Assembly (NCBI RefSeq): GCF_902506145.1
Contig: NZ_LR733519.1
Location: 1,562,109-1,626,108 of the forward strand
Source of the DNA: Burkholderia sp. 8Y
GTDB lineage: Bacteria; Pseudomonadota; Gammaproteobacteria; Burkholderiales; Burkholderiaceae
Length of the DNA: 64,000 nucleotides
Direction: 5' to 3'
The first letter of the stretch is position 1, and the number at the start of each line of letters is the position of its first letter. The notes under the pieces were generated by a model, which ran no database searches, had not been told where the DNA came from, and saw nothing but the letters and a program-made list of their open reading frames with translations. The position numbers were made by a program, and so were the translations under genes. Of this stretch, positions 51,161 to 59,596 are shown piece after piece.

Positions 51161-52555
51161 ATGAACAGCACCATCAAGCAAGGGGCCGCGCATGGCCCAC
51201 ACGGCTTCTTTTCGAAGGAAGCGACCATCGCCCGGCCCGGCTTTTCGCGCTGGATGGTGCCGCCCGCGGCGCTCGCCGTGCATCTGTGCATCGGGCAGGC
51301 ATACGCGTTCTCCGTCTTCAATGCGCCGTTGACGCGCGTCGTCGGCATCAATCATTCCGCGCCGGATGACTGGTCGCTCACGACGCTCGGCTGGATCTTC
51401 TCGCTCGCCATCGTGTTTCTCGGGTTGTCGGCTGCCTTTGCCGGCAAGTGGCTGGAGAAAGTCGGGCCGCGACGCACCATGTTCACCGCGGCCTGCTGCT
51501 TCGGCGGCGGCTTTCTCGTGTCGGCGCTCGGCGTGTATCTGCATCAGATCGTGCTGCTCTATCTCGGCTACGGCGTGATCGGCGGCATCGGGCTCGGGCT
51601 CGGCTATGTGTCGCCCGTATCGACGCTCATCCGCTGGTTCCCGGACCGGCGCGGCATGGCCACGGGCATGGCGATCATGGGCTTCGGCGGCGGCGCGATG
51701 ATCGCGGCGCCCGGCTCCGTCGCGCTCATGAACTACTTCAAGAGCGCGACGAGCGTGGGCGTTGCCGAGACCTTCGTGGTGCTGGGCGTCCTGTATTTCA
51801 TCTCGATGACCATCGGCGCGCTGGCGATCCGCATTCCGCCCGCCGACTGGAAGCCGGCCGGCTGGACGCCGCCCGTCACCGCGAACAAGATGATCACGAA
51901 GAACCACGTGCACATCGATCAGGCGCTCAGGACGCCGCAGTTCTATCTGCTGTGGCTCGTCCTCTTTCTGAACGTGACGGCCGGCATCGGCGTGCTCGGC
52001 CAGGCGTCCGTGATGATCCAGGAAAGCTTCAAGTCCTCGATCACGGCGGGCGCGGCGGCGGGCTTCGTCGGCCTGCTGTCGCTCTTCAACATGGGCGGAC
52101 GTTTCGTGTGGGCGTCGGCGTCAGACTGGATCGGCCGCAAGAACACGTACTTCGTGTTCTTCGCGCTCGGCGCGGTGCTCTACTTTCTCGTGCCGCAGTT
52201 CGCGAAGGCCGGCAACATCGCGCTCTTCGTGCTCGCGTACGGCGTGATCCTTTCGATGTACGGCGGCGGCTTTTCGACGGTCCCCGCTTACCTCGCCGAC
52301 ATGTTCGGCACGGCGTTCGTCGGCGGCATTCATGGACGGCTCTTGACCGCGTGGGCGGCGGCGGGCATCGCCGGTCCGGTGCTCGTGAATTACATCCGCG
52401 CCTACGAAGTGGCGCACGGCGTCGCGAAGTCGGATGCCTACACGATGACGCTGCACATCATGGCGGCGCTGCTCGTGATCGGGTTCGTGTGCAACCTTCT
52501 GATCACGCGCGTGCATGAAAAACATCACATGGACACGGCGGCCACGGCCGGCTAA
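51161..52555 (+). CDS. OFA-family MFS transporter (oxalate/formate antiporter-like)
   Basis: A 464-residue inner-membrane carrier with twelve predicted helices. Features of the oxalate:formate antiporter family are AVHLCIGQAYAFSVFNAPL at helix 1, GGIGLGLGYVSPVSTLIRWFPDRRGMATG and NMGGRFVWASASDWIGRKNTY. It probably carries a small carboxylate; oxalate specificity is not assured. The C-terminus is His-rich (HEKHHMD). The ATG follows GGAG. A 42-residue membrane protein follows after 39 bp and is the kind of small partner often encoded next to this family. Confidence 0.92.
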   Translation: MNSTIKQGAAHGPHGFFSKEATIARPGFSRWMVPPAALAVHLCIGQAYAFSVFNAPLTRVVGINHSAPDDWSLTTLGWIFSLAIVFLGLSAAFAGKWLEKVGPRRTMFTAACCFGGGFLVSALGVYLHQIVLLYLGYGVIGGIGLGLGYVSPVSTLIRWFPDRRGMATGMAIMGFGGGAMIAAPGSVALMNYFKSATSVGVAETFVVLGVLYFISMTIGALAIRIPPADWKPAGWTPPVTANKMITKNHVHIDQALRTPQFYLLWLVLFLNVTAGIGVLGQASVMIQESFKSSITAGAAAGFVGLLSLFNMGGRFVWASASDWIGRKNTYFVFFALGAVLYFLVPQFAKAGNIALFVLAYGVILSMYGGGFSTVPAYLADMFGTAFVGGIHGRLLTAWAAAGIAGPVLVNYIRAYEVAHGVAKSDAYTMTLHIMAALLVIGFVCNLLITRVHEKHHMDTAATAG

Positions 52556-52561
52556 ATCAAC

Positions 52562-52594
52562 GAGACCCACAAGGAGACCCACAAGGAGACCCGC
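52562..52594 (+). repeat. Tandem 12-bp repeat duplicating the ribosome site
   Basis: GAGACCCACAAG is present twice (52562-52573, 52574-52585) and a third partial copy runs into the start codon at 52595. Consequently two AAGGAGACC ribosome sites lie in tandem, 12 bp apart, ahead of the small transporter subunit. Confidence 0.85.
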
Positions 52595-52723
52595 ATGAAC
52601 GATCGATACGAAGGCGGCTCGTCGAACAAGGCCCTGTTGCTGCTTTTCTGGCTCTACGTGCTGATTCCGCTCGCGTGGGGCATCACGAACACGCTCGCGC
52701 AAGCCGTCAAGCTCTTCAAGTAA
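52595..52723 (+). CDS. MFS transporter small subunit, 42 aa
   Basis: A 42-residue membrane protein from ATG at 52595 to TAA at 52723. It has a hydrophilic N-terminus (MNDRYEGGSSNK), one membrane helix (ALLLLFWLYVLIPLAWGI) and an amphipathic end (NTLAQAVKLFK). I recognise it as the small protein called MFS transporter small subunit that accompanies OFA-type carriers in proteobacteria; what it does is not established. Two tandem AAGGAG sites precede it, one at normal spacing. It is co-transcribed with the carrier. Confidence 0.75.
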   Translation: MNDRYEGGSSNKALLLLFWLYVLIPLAWGITNTLAQAVKLFK

Positions 52724-52779
52724 CCGGCCCGTGCAGCGCGCCGGACACCGCGTTCCGGCGCGCGGCTTCGCGCCCTGCT

Positions 52780-52899
52780 TCAGCGACCGCGCTGACTTTG
52801 CCGGCTAAGGCTGCGTCGCGCGAGCGCGCTCAGAAAGAGCGTGCCGGCCACGAATTCGACCAGATACACGCCTGCCATCATCCAGTCAGCTTCATTCAT
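52780..52899 (-). CDS. Very small membrane protein, 39 aa
   Basis: A 39-codon frame (ATG 52899 to TGA 52780) with an excellent AAGGAG seven bases before the ATG. It encodes one membrane helix (AGVYLVEFVAGTLFLSALA) and a basic tail (RRSLSRQSQRGR), the layout of a single-pass inner-membrane microprotein with the tail inside. It is convergent with the OFA transporter pair, separated by 56 bp. I know no family. Confidence 0.55.
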   Translation of the reverse strand: MNEADWMMAGVYLVEFVAGTLFLSALARRSLSRQSQRGR

Positions 52900-53115
52900 T
52901 GTCGTTCTCCTTCGAAGGGGTGTGCAGCGGGCGCTGCGTAGAGGTTGGATCGTTTGCCGTTCTGGCAGGAATAACGGCAGGCGCGCGCCAGGGTTGAGCG
53001 GGTTTTCGCCACTGACGAGAAAACGACCGCCCGTTCGCGAGGCCGCGCGTGCGGCGAGGCGCGACTCGGCGTATCGTTCGGATAGCCCGGCCGCCCTTCA
53101 TCACCTTTCTTCGAC

Positions 53116-53421
53116 ATGAACACGTCCCGCCGCACTTTCCTGATTTTGACGACGGGCGCGAGCGCGTCGCTCTGGCTCACGCGAGCGAGCGCCGACGCCG
53201 CGCATCTGAGCGAAACCGATCCTGCGGCGATTGCCGTCGGTTATAAAGAAGACGCCGCGAAAGTCGACAAGGCGAAGTACCCGAACTACGCGGCGGATCA
53301 GACCTGCGCGAACTGCTCGCTGTTCCAGGGCAAGTCCACCGATGCCTGGGGCGGATGCACGCTGTTCGGCGCGAAGCAGGTGGCGGGGCGCGGGTGGTGT
53401 GCGTCTTATACGAATATGTGA
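53116..53421 (+). CDS. High-potential iron-sulfur protein (HiPIP)
   Basis: A 101-residue exported electron carrier. A twin-arginine signal (SRRTFLILTTGA) directs the folded protein to the periplasm. The mature part binds one 4Fe-4S cluster through four cysteines at positions 64, 67, 81 and 95 (CANC, GGC, GWC), the standard HiPIP spacing. It probably shuttles electrons between a quinol-oxidising complex and a terminal oxidase or dehydrogenase. No obvious redox partner is adjacent. The gene is divergent from the 39-aa membrane protein. Confidence 0.95.
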   Translation: MNTSRRTFLILTTGASASLWLTRASADAAHLSETDPAAIAVGYKEDAAKVDKAKYPNYAADQTCANCSLFQGKSTDAWGGCTLFGAKQVAGRGWCASYTNM

Positions 53422-53443
53422 GACGTCAGCGACCCGCGACCCG

Positions 53444-53914
53444 TCACCGCACCGAATACCCCGCGAACCGCCACACCCTGTCCGGATCGAGCACGAACGT
53501 CACCACTTCCCGCGCCGACTGTCGCGCCTGGCTGAACTGCGTATCGAACGAAACGCTCATGAACCAGCCCGCTGGCATGTTTCCGGTGCCGTCGAAGTGC
53601 AGATGCTTCACGCCCATCGGCATCCGCATGGCCGCCGTGCCGAGCGCGGCGCGGTCGTGCGTGACCTTGTTCACAAAGTCCTCTCGCGTGATGACCTTCT
53701 TCGCGACGGCAGAGCCCGCATCCCACACCTCGCCCGTCTTGTTCTGATCGATCATCTTCACGATCACATCCGCCATCTGCGCGATGTCATGATCCTGCTT
53801 GTCGAGGCCCGCCTGCTGCTCGCGCGTGAGCGACGGCGCCGGCTGCGCGTACGAAACGACCGCGATAGACATCAGCGCGAATGCGCCCCACCGCTTCTTC
53901 ATGCGTGTATTCAT
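53444..53914 (-). CDS. Exported DUF4019-family protein
   Basis: A 156-residue protein with a signal peptide (about residues 1-23, ending VVSYA). The mature part ends with the pattern FMSVSFDTQFSQ, then REVVTFVLDPDRVWRFAGYSVR, typical of DUF4019, a family of small exported proteins with unknown function. A mid-section Met/Lys-His pattern (RMPMGVKHLHFDG) is unremarkable. It is convergent with the HiPIP gene (22 bp between stops). The start could be the ATG at 53902 (MKKRWG), giving a slightly shorter signal peptide. Confidence 0.75.
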   Translation of the reverse strand: MNTRMKKRWGAFALMSIAVVSYAQPAPSLTREQQAGLDKQDHDIAQMADVIVKMIDQNKTGEVWDAGSAVAKKVITREDFVNKVTHDRAALGTAAMRMPMGVKHLHFDGTGNMPAGWFMSVSFDTQFSQARQSAREVVTFVLDPDRVWRFAGYSVR

Positions 53915-54062
53915 GGTGTTTGAGGACTACGTAATGGAGTGCACGAATTGTAGGACGCGCTTTTATGAGACAGTCTGAGATTCAGCGTTTCATCAGGCGT
54001 GCTGCATGTGCGCGCGCACGCGCGTGCGACGCGATAGAGAGATCGTTCGAAGGAGAAGCGAC

Positions 54063-54935
54063 ATGCGACTGGTCGACTGGAACATGCAATGGGGACGCGG
54101 CGTGGACGGCCGCGTCGATGTGGCGCGCATCGTCACCGAAGCGAAGGCGCTATGCGATTTCGACGTGCTGTGCCTGCAGGAAGTCACGCGCGGCTTTCAC
54201 GAGGGCGAGCAGGCCGGCGGTCTCGCAGGGGGCCCGAGCGCGGATCAGTTCGCGGAACTGGCGAGCCTGATGCCGGGCGCGACCGTCATCGAAGGAATCG
54301 GCTCGGATTTGCCGCCCGCGGGCTCGGGCATCGCGCGCAGGCAGTTCGGCAACGCCATCGTCAGCCGCTTGCCGGTGCGCCAGGTGCTGCGCCATTCGCT
54401 GCCGTGGCCCGCCGATCCCGCGAAGCCGTCTATGCTGCGCATCGCGCTCGAAGCGGTCATCGAAACGGATGTCGGGGCGCTGCGCGTCATCAGCACGCAT
54501 CTGGAGTTCTATTCTGAAACGCAGCGTCTCGCGCAGGTTGCGCGGCTGCGAGAACTGCATCGCGAGGCGTGCGAGCATGCGCGCCGCCCCGCGAAGGCCG
54601 AGACGCTCGCGAGCCCGTTCGCCGATACCGCTCGGCCCATGTCGGCGATCGTCTGCGGCGACTTCAACAGCGCGTTCGAAGGTTCGGCGTATCGCGCGAT
54701 GCTGGAGCCGATGACGGACGCGCCCAGCTTCGTCGATGCCTGGCCGTGCGCGCATACGAACGCGCCGCGCGCCGCGACCGTCGGCCTCTACGATCACGAA
54801 CAATGGGCGGACGGGCCGTTCGCGTGCGACTTCGTCTTCGTGACCGACGACCTCGCGCCGCGTATCGTCGGCTGCGAGGTAGATCAGCAAAGCCGCTCGT
54901 CGGACCATCAGCCCATGTGGCTCGAACTGCGTTAG
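54063..54935 (+). CDS. Endonuclease/exonuclease/phosphatase-family protein
   Basis: A 290-residue EEP-superfamily protein, probably cytoplasmic since no signal is present. Motifs are MRLVDWNMQWG (metal-binding Asn), LCLQEV (catalytic Glu), STHLEF, ICVCGDFNS-like VCGDFNSAF, and the final SSDHQPMWLELR with the catalytic Asp-His. The family includes DNA repair nucleases, sphingomyelinases and inositol phosphatases; which one it is cannot be told. The ATG at 54063 has AAGGAG; an upstream in-frame Met does not. Confidence 0.88.
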   Translation: MRLVDWNMQWGRGVDGRVDVARIVTEAKALCDFDVLCLQEVTRGFHEGEQAGGLAGGPSADQFAELASLMPGATVIEGIGSDLPPAGSGIARRQFGNAIVSRLPVRQVLRHSLPWPADPAKPSMLRIALEAVIETDVGALRVISTHLEFYSETQRLAQVARLRELHREACEHARRPAKAETLASPFADTARPMSAIVCGDFNSAFEGSAYRAMLEPMTDAPSFVDAWPCAHTNAPRAATVGLYDHEQWADGPFACDFVFVTDDLAPRIVGCEVDQQSRSSDHQPMWLELR

Positions 54936-54942
54936 TGCGCGG

Positions 54943-56136
54943 TCAGGCTGGCGCGAGGAACTTTTGGACGAGCCTGACCCAGTACGTCGATCCGAGCGGC
55001 AGGACTTCGTCGTTGAAGTCGTAGCTGCTGTTGTGCAGCATGCACGGACCGATGCCGTGCCCGTGCTCGCGATGCGCGCCCTGTCCGTTGCCGATGTAGC
55101 CATAGCAGCCCGGACGTTCCAGCAGCATGTACGAGAAGTCTTCCGCGCCCATCGTCGGATCGATGTTCGTATTCACGTGATCGACGCCCGCGACGTCCTG
55201 CATCACGCCGAGCGCGAACTGCGTTTCCGCTTCCGTGTTCACGGTCGGCGGGTAGTTGCGCACGAAGTTCACGTCGGCCTTGCATCGATAGGCCGCCGCC
55301 GTCGCCGTGACGATCTCCTTCATGCGCGTCTCGATCAAATCGAGCACTTCGACGGAGAACGTGCGGACGGTGCCCGCGAGCGTCGCGGTCGTCGGAATGG
55401 CGTTCACCGCGTGGCCCGCTTCCATCTTCGTGATAGAGAGCACGGCGGCGTCGATGGGCCGCTTGTTGCGCGTGACGATGCTCTGCAAGCCCGTGCCGAT
55501 CTGCAATGCAGTGAAAACGGGATCGACGCCGTCGTGCGGAATCGCGGCATGCGCGCCCACGCCTTCGATGCGAATCTCGAACTCGTTGCTCGACGCCTGC
55601 GTCGCGCCCACGCGCGCGCCGAAGCTGCCCGCCGCCATGCCCGGCCAGTTGTGCAGCGCGAAGACGGCATCGACCGGGAACTGCTGAAAGAGGCCATCGT
55701 CGATCATCGCTTTCGCGCCGCCGCCGCCCTCTTCCGCCGGCTGGAAGATGAAGACCACGGTGCCGTCGAAATCGCGATGCGTGGCGAGATATCGCGCGGC
55801 GCCGAGCAGCATCGCGGTGTGGCCGTCGTGGCCGCAGGCGTGCATCTTATTCGCGTGCTTCGACGCATGCGCGAACGTGTTCAACTCGGGAATCGGCAGG
55901 GCGTCCATGTCCGCGCGCAAGCCGACCGCACGCTTGCTCGTGCCTTTTCTCAACACGCCGACCACGCCGGTCTTGCCGAGTCCGCGCGTCACCTCGATAT
56001 CCCAGCTTTCGAGCTTGCTCGCGACGAGCTCGGCGGTGCGCGCCTCTTCGTAGCAAAGCTCCGGATGCGCGTGAATGTCGCGCCGGATGGCCTTGAGTTC
56101 GTCCTGTGCTTCTGCGATCTCGGAAATGATCGGCAT
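54943..56136 (-). CDS. M20-family amidohydrolase (hippurate hydrolase/aminoacylase-like)
   Basis: A 397-residue metallohydrolase that cleaves N-acyl amino acids or related amides. The di-metal site is visible: RADMDALP, HACGHDGHTAML, PAEEGGGGA with the catalytic Glu, and GVGAHAA from the dimerisation lid. The C-terminal GAEDFSYM supplies the last ligand. It is probably cytoplasmic. The ATG at 56136 has GAGGAC; starts further upstream would run through an inverted repeat and add unrelated residues. It lies downstream of the LysR gene and opposite the MHS transporter, which may import its substrate. Confidence 0.92.
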   Translation of the reverse strand: MPIISEIAEAQDELKAIRRDIHAHPELCYEEARTAELVASKLESWDIEVTRGLGKTGVVGVLRKGTSKRAVGLRADMDALPIPELNTFAHASKHANKMHACGHDGHTAMLLGAARYLATHRDFDGTVVFIFQPAEEGGGGAKAMIDDGLFQQFPVDAVFALHNWPGMAAGSFGARVGATQASSNEFEIRIEGVGAHAAIPHDGVDPVFTALQIGTGLQSIVTRNKRPIDAAVLSITKMEAGHAVNAIPTTATLAGTVRTFSVEVLDLIETRMKEIVTATAAAYRCKADVNFVRNYPPTVNTEAETQFALGVMQDVAGVDHVNTNIDPTMGAEDFSYMLLERPGCYGYIGNGQGAHREHGHGIGPCMLHNSSYDFNDEVLPLGSTYWVRLVQKFLAPA

Positions 56137-56153
56137 GCTGTCCTCGTGCGTCG

Positions 56154-56185
56154 AATGGATGAATGGATGCAGCGATTCATCCATT
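56154..56185. promoter_or_regulatory. Perfect 11-bp inverted repeat before the amidohydrolase gene
   Basis: AATGGATGAAT (56154-56164) and ATTCATCCATT (56175-56185) are exact reverse complements around a 10-bp loop, 17 bp before the ATG. It could be a regulator site or an RNA hairpin close to the ribosome site. Confidence 0.6.
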
Positions 56186-56244
56186 GTCGACGGCCGTAAT
56201 TCACAGGGAAAGCTGATATTTCTTGTCCGTGACTTAAGCAAATG

Positions 56245-57141
56245 TCATCGATTGCGCGCGGTGTCGGCGGCTTGAGAACGCGCGCGAATGCTGTCCTGCA
56301 CCACGCGCATGACCGCGTGCCGGTCGTGAATCTTGCGCTCCAGCATCCCAACGACGCGGCGCGGCGTGTTCTTCGCGAGCGGCAGCACGGTGAGCGCCGG
56401 ATCGCTCGCCCACGACCCGTATTCGAGCAGCGGCACCACGGCAACCCCCGCGCCCTGCCGCACGAGTTCGACGATCACTTCCAGCGAATTCAGTTCGAGG
56501 AACTCGTTGACGGCGAGCCGGTTGTGCCGCAACGCGCGGTCGATCAGCGCGCCGGTGCGCTGCGCGCGGTCGAAGCGCAGGAACGGCGCGCTCGCGAGCA
56601 GTTCGGCGGCGTTCGTACGCCCGCTCGCCGACGAGCCGATCGCGACGAGCGGCTCCGAATAAAGCGGCGTCCAGTTGAGGCTCGCGGGCGTCTTGCCCGC
56701 CATTTCGACGATCACCGCCGCGTCGATTTCGCCCGCTTCCACTTGCGGCGCGAGCGCGAGCGCCTTGCCGGTGAAAAGCCGCACGTCGAGCCGCGGATAC
56801 TGCCCCTTCAGCTCTGTGACGACGGACGCGAGCGCGCCCATCGCCGAATCGACCGCGCCGATGGACACCGAACCCGCGATTTCATCGTCGAGACCCGTGA
56901 GACGCATGCTGTCGTATAGCGCGACGATCCGCTCCGCCTGCGGCAACACCTGCTTGCCGATGCTCGTCAGCCGGTTCGTGCGCCCGACGCGGTCGAACAA
57001 GGGGCGCTTCAGGTCGTCTTCGAGCGACTGCATCTGCATGCTGACCGCGGCCTGCGTCAGCGCGACTTTCTCGGCGGCGGCGGCGAAGGAGCCATACCGC
57101 GCGACGGCGATAAACGTGCGCAGAAAGCGGATGTTGCTCAT
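56245..57141 (-). CDS. LysR-family transcriptional regulator
   Basis: A 298-residue regulator. The N-terminal helix-turn-helix (residues 1-60: FLRTFIAVARYGSFAAAAEK, ALTQAAVSMQMQSLED, LFDR) is standard LysR. A periplasmic-binding-like effector domain follows. It is divergent from the MHS transporter gene (234-bp shared upstream region, AT-rich around 57215-57240), the usual arrangement for a LysR protein and its target, and the amidohydrolase gene lies just downstream on its own strand. It may control both in response to the amide or its product. Confidence 0.92.
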   Translation of the reverse strand: MSNIRFLRTFIAVARYGSFAAAAEKVALTQAAVSMQMQSLEDDLKRPLFDRVGRTNRLTSIGKQVLPQAERIVALYDSMRLTGLDDEIAGSVSIGAVDSAMGALASVVTELKGQYPRLDVRLFTGKALALAPQVEAGEIDAAVIVEMAGKTPASLNWTPLYSEPLVAIGSSASGRTNAAELLASAPFLRFDRAQRTGALIDRALRHNRLAVNEFLELNSLEVIVELVRQGAGVAVVPLLEYGSWASDPALTVLPLAKNTPRRVVGMLERKIHDRHAVMRVVQDSIRARSQAADTARNR

Positions 57142-57375
57142 GGCGGTTCCACGGCGGTATTAGGGAAGCACCTGACGTGCAATCAGGTTTCCTTGAGTGT
57201 CAGTTCAGAAATTCTATATTTTCTTATTTCAGCAAGGCGTAGTCTTTTGGAAGTCTCTGTTTAGTGGCGCTTGCAGGGACATTGAGCAGGTTGAAGCGGA
57301 TGTCGTCGCACGAAGCCGGGAACCACCGCGCTTTCACCCACACACTTTCGACCCCAAGCCCACGGAGTCCATTCG

Positions 57376-58692
57376 ATGAGCACCGTACTACCTGCATCGC
57401 GCGCAGCCGGCGAGAACGCCGCGCTCAATCTTTCCGGGCGACGAGCCATCGTCGTGTCGACCATCGGCAATGCGCTCGAATGGTTCGACTTCATGGTGTA
57501 CGGCTTCTTCGCGGTCATCATCTCGAAGCTGTATTTCCCCGCGACGAGCCCGACCATCTCGCTGCTCGCCACCTGGGCGACCTTCGGCGTGGGCTTTCTC
57601 ACGCGGCCGCTCGGCGGCATCGTGCTCGGCGCGGTGGCGGATCGCGTCGGGCGCAAGTCGGCGCTCACGCTCACCATCTCGCTGATGGCCGTGGGCATCG
57701 CGATCATCGCGTTTGCGCCGACGTATGCGGCCATCGGCATCGCCGCGCCGTTGCTGATGCTGCTCGGCCGCCTGATTCAAGGCTTCTCGGCGGGCGGCGA
57801 AGTCGGCTGCGCCACGGCGTTTCTCGTCGAGTATGCGCCCGGCAGCAAGCGCGGCTACTTCGGCAGCTTTCAGATGGTCGCGCAGGCCGCCGCGAGCCTC
57901 GCGGGTTCGTTCTTCGGCGCGGTGCTCACGCGCACGCTGAGTCCCGAGCATCTGAATAGCTGGGGCTGGCGCGTGCCGTTCGTGATCGGCCTCATGATCG
58001 TGCCGGTCGGTCTCTATTTGCGCTCGAAGCTCGACGAATCGCCGGTTTTCGTCGAGAAGGCGCAGAAGAATGAACTGACCGCGAGCCCCATTCGCGATAC
58101 CGCAACGAAGCACTGGCTGCCCGTGCTCGCCGGTTTCGGGCTGACGGTGTTTGGCACCATCGGCACGTATATCTTTTTGTTATACCTGCCGACGCACGCC
58201 ACGCGCGTGCTGCACATGGCGCTAACCGACGGCCTCATCAGCTCGACGATCGGCGCGCTCGTCTATCTCGTCTGCTGCCCGTTCTTCGGCAGATTGTCGG
58301 ACCGCATCGGCCGCAAGAAGGTGATGGCGAGTGCGCTCGCGCTGTCGCTCGTGAGCGCGTATCCGGTCTTCTCGTTCCTGACCGCGCATCCGAGCCTGCC
58401 GACGCTCCTTGTATGTCAGGGACTGCTCATGCTGTATCTCAGCGCGTATCAGGGCTGCTACCCCGCGTTCATCTCGGAACTGCTGCCGTCCAGCGTGCGC
58501 TCGACGGGCATCTCCGTGAGCTACAACGTCGCGGTGATGATCTTCGGCGGCTTCGCGCCTGCCATCGTTCAATGGCTCACGATGACGACGGGCGACCCGC
58601 TCTCGATCTGCTATTACGTGATGTTCGGCAGCGCGGTTGCGCTCGCGACGATTCTTCCGTTGCGCGACCGCTATAGCGACGCGCTGCGCTAA
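57376..58692 (+). CDS. MHS-family MFS transporter (metabolite:H+ symporter)
   Basis: A 438-residue inner-membrane carrier with twelve predicted helices. The MHS signature is clear: STIGNALEWFDFMVYGFFA at helix 1, GGIVLGAVADRVGRKSAL, and LGRLIQGFSAGGEVGCATAFLVEYAP. It should import a carboxylate (citrate, alpha-ketoglutarate, shikimate or similar) with protons. Its place opposite a LysR regulator and an amidohydrolase suggests an N-acyl amino acid or aromatic acid. A strong terminator follows 74 bp after the stop. Confidence 0.92.
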   Translation: MSTVLPASRAAGENAALNLSGRRAIVVSTIGNALEWFDFMVYGFFAVIISKLYFPATSPTISLLATWATFGVGFLTRPLGGIVLGAVADRVGRKSALTLTISLMAVGIAIIAFAPTYAAIGIAAPLLMLLGRLIQGFSAGGEVGCATAFLVEYAPGSKRGYFGSFQMVAQAAASLAGSFFGAVLTRTLSPEHLNSWGWRVPFVIGLMIVPVGLYLRSKLDESPVFVEKAQKNELTASPIRDTATKHWLPVLAGFGLTVFGTIGTYIFLLYLPTHATRVLHMALTDGLISSTIGALVYLVCCPFFGRLSDRIGRKKVMASALALSLVSAYPVFSFLTAHPSLPTLLVCQGLLMLYLSAYQGCYPAFISELLPSSVRSTGISVSYNVAVMIFGGFAPAIVQWLTMTTGDPLSICYYVMFGSAVALATILPLRDRYSDALR

Positions 58693-58765
58693 CGCGTTGC
58701 ATTGCTTAAGCCTGGATTAAGAAACGGGCCGTAGTCTCGATTTTGACCGACCCACCCCTCCTTCC

Positions 58766-58790
58766 GGCCGCGCAAGCGGCCCTTTTTTTT
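58766..58790 (+). terminator. Intrinsic terminator after the MHS transporter
   Basis: GGCCGC (58766-58771), a GCAA tetraloop, GCGGCC (58776-58781) and then C plus eight T form a textbook Rho-independent terminator for the plus strand. Confidence 0.92.
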
Positions 58791-58801
58791 AGGCCGATGC
58801 A

Positions 58802-58909
58802 ATGCAATCGATCGTGCGCCTTCTCATGGTGATCGTCGTACTGGTCGTGTTCGTCACGCTAGGCGAATTACTGCTTTCGCTCGTGGCTGGCGGCTTCATG
58901 CCTCACTGA
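58802..58909 (+). CDS. Possible very small membrane peptide, 35 aa
   Basis: A 35-codon frame that encodes little more than one membrane helix (IVRLLMVIVVLVVFVTLGEL). It begins 12 bp after a terminator T-run and has no ribosome site beyond a weak AGG, so it would need its own promoter, which I cannot see. The composition is protein-like, and its stop abuts the convergent nitroreductase gene. Weak call. Confidence 0.3.
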   Translation: MQSIVRLLMVIVVLVVFVTLGELLLSLVAGGFMPH

Positions 58910-59596
58910 CTAGCCGAGAAATCGCAGCACGTTGGTCAGCGGCTCGCGTTCGCTCTTTAGCTGATTCTCCGGCTGCGACCAGTCCGCATAACCCATGCTC
59001 ATGCCGCAGACCACGGTCTCGTTTTCCGGCAGCTTCAACTGCGCCGCGATGATGCGGTGATACCGGTTGAACGCCGCCTGCGGACACGTATCGAGCCCGA
59101 ATGCGCGCGCCATCAACATCACGTTTTGCAGGAACATGCCGTAATCGAGCCACGAACCGCGCTCCATCGTGCGGTCGGTGGTGAAGATGATGCCCACGGG
59201 CGCGCCGAAGAACGCGAAATTGCGCGCCATCTGCGCGTGCATGCCTTGCTTGTCGTCGCGCGTCAGGCCGAGCAGCGTATAGAGACCGATGCCGAGCGCG
59301 CGCCGGCGTTCGATGTAAGGCGATGACCACATGCGCGGGTAATACGGAAATTCTTCTTCGTGCTCGCGATCGGCATCCGGATCATTGAACACGTCGAGGA
59401 TCGCTTTCGATAGCGCCGCCTTCACGTCGCCTGTCAGCACGTAGACCTTCCACGGCTGAATATTGCTGCCCGACGGCGCGCGGCAGGCATGCCCGAAGAT
59501 CGCTTCCAGTGTCGGGCGATCGACAGGATCGGGCAAGAACGCGCGGATCGAGCGGCGCGTGGCGATGGCGTCGGTAATGGAAAGGCTTTCGTTCAT
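58910..59596 (-). CDS. Nitroreductase-family flavoprotein
   Basis: A 228-residue FMN-binding oxidoreductase. The N-terminal DAIATRRSIRAFLPDPV holds the Arg residues that bind the FMN phosphate. RAPSGSNIQPWKVYVLTG and the late GMSMGYADWSQPENQ-like segment are also characteristic. It probably reduces nitroaromatics, quinones or a related electron acceptor with NAD(P)H. Length exceeds the simplest members by a 20-residue insertion (HEEEFPYYPRMWSSPYIERR). The start is uncertain: ATG at 59596 fits the family, ATGs at 59623 and 59638 are possible; none has a good ribosome site. Confidence 0.88.
   Translation of the reverse strand: MNESLSITDAIATRRSIRAFLPDPVDRPTLEAIFGHACRAPSGSNIQPWKVYVLTGDVKAALSKAILDVFNDPDADREHEEEFPYYPRMWSSPYIERRRALGIGLYTLLGLTRDDKQGMHAQMARNFAFFGAPVGIIFTTDRTMERGSWLDYGMFLQNVMLMARAFGLDTCPQAAFNRYHRIIAAQLKLPENETVVCGMSMGYADWSQPENQLKSEREPLTNVLRFLG

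Noticed and set aside
52900..53115. A possible gene between the 39-aa protein and the HiPIP gene
   Set aside because: Frames here lack ribosome sites and protein-like composition; the stretch likely carries the two divergent promoters.
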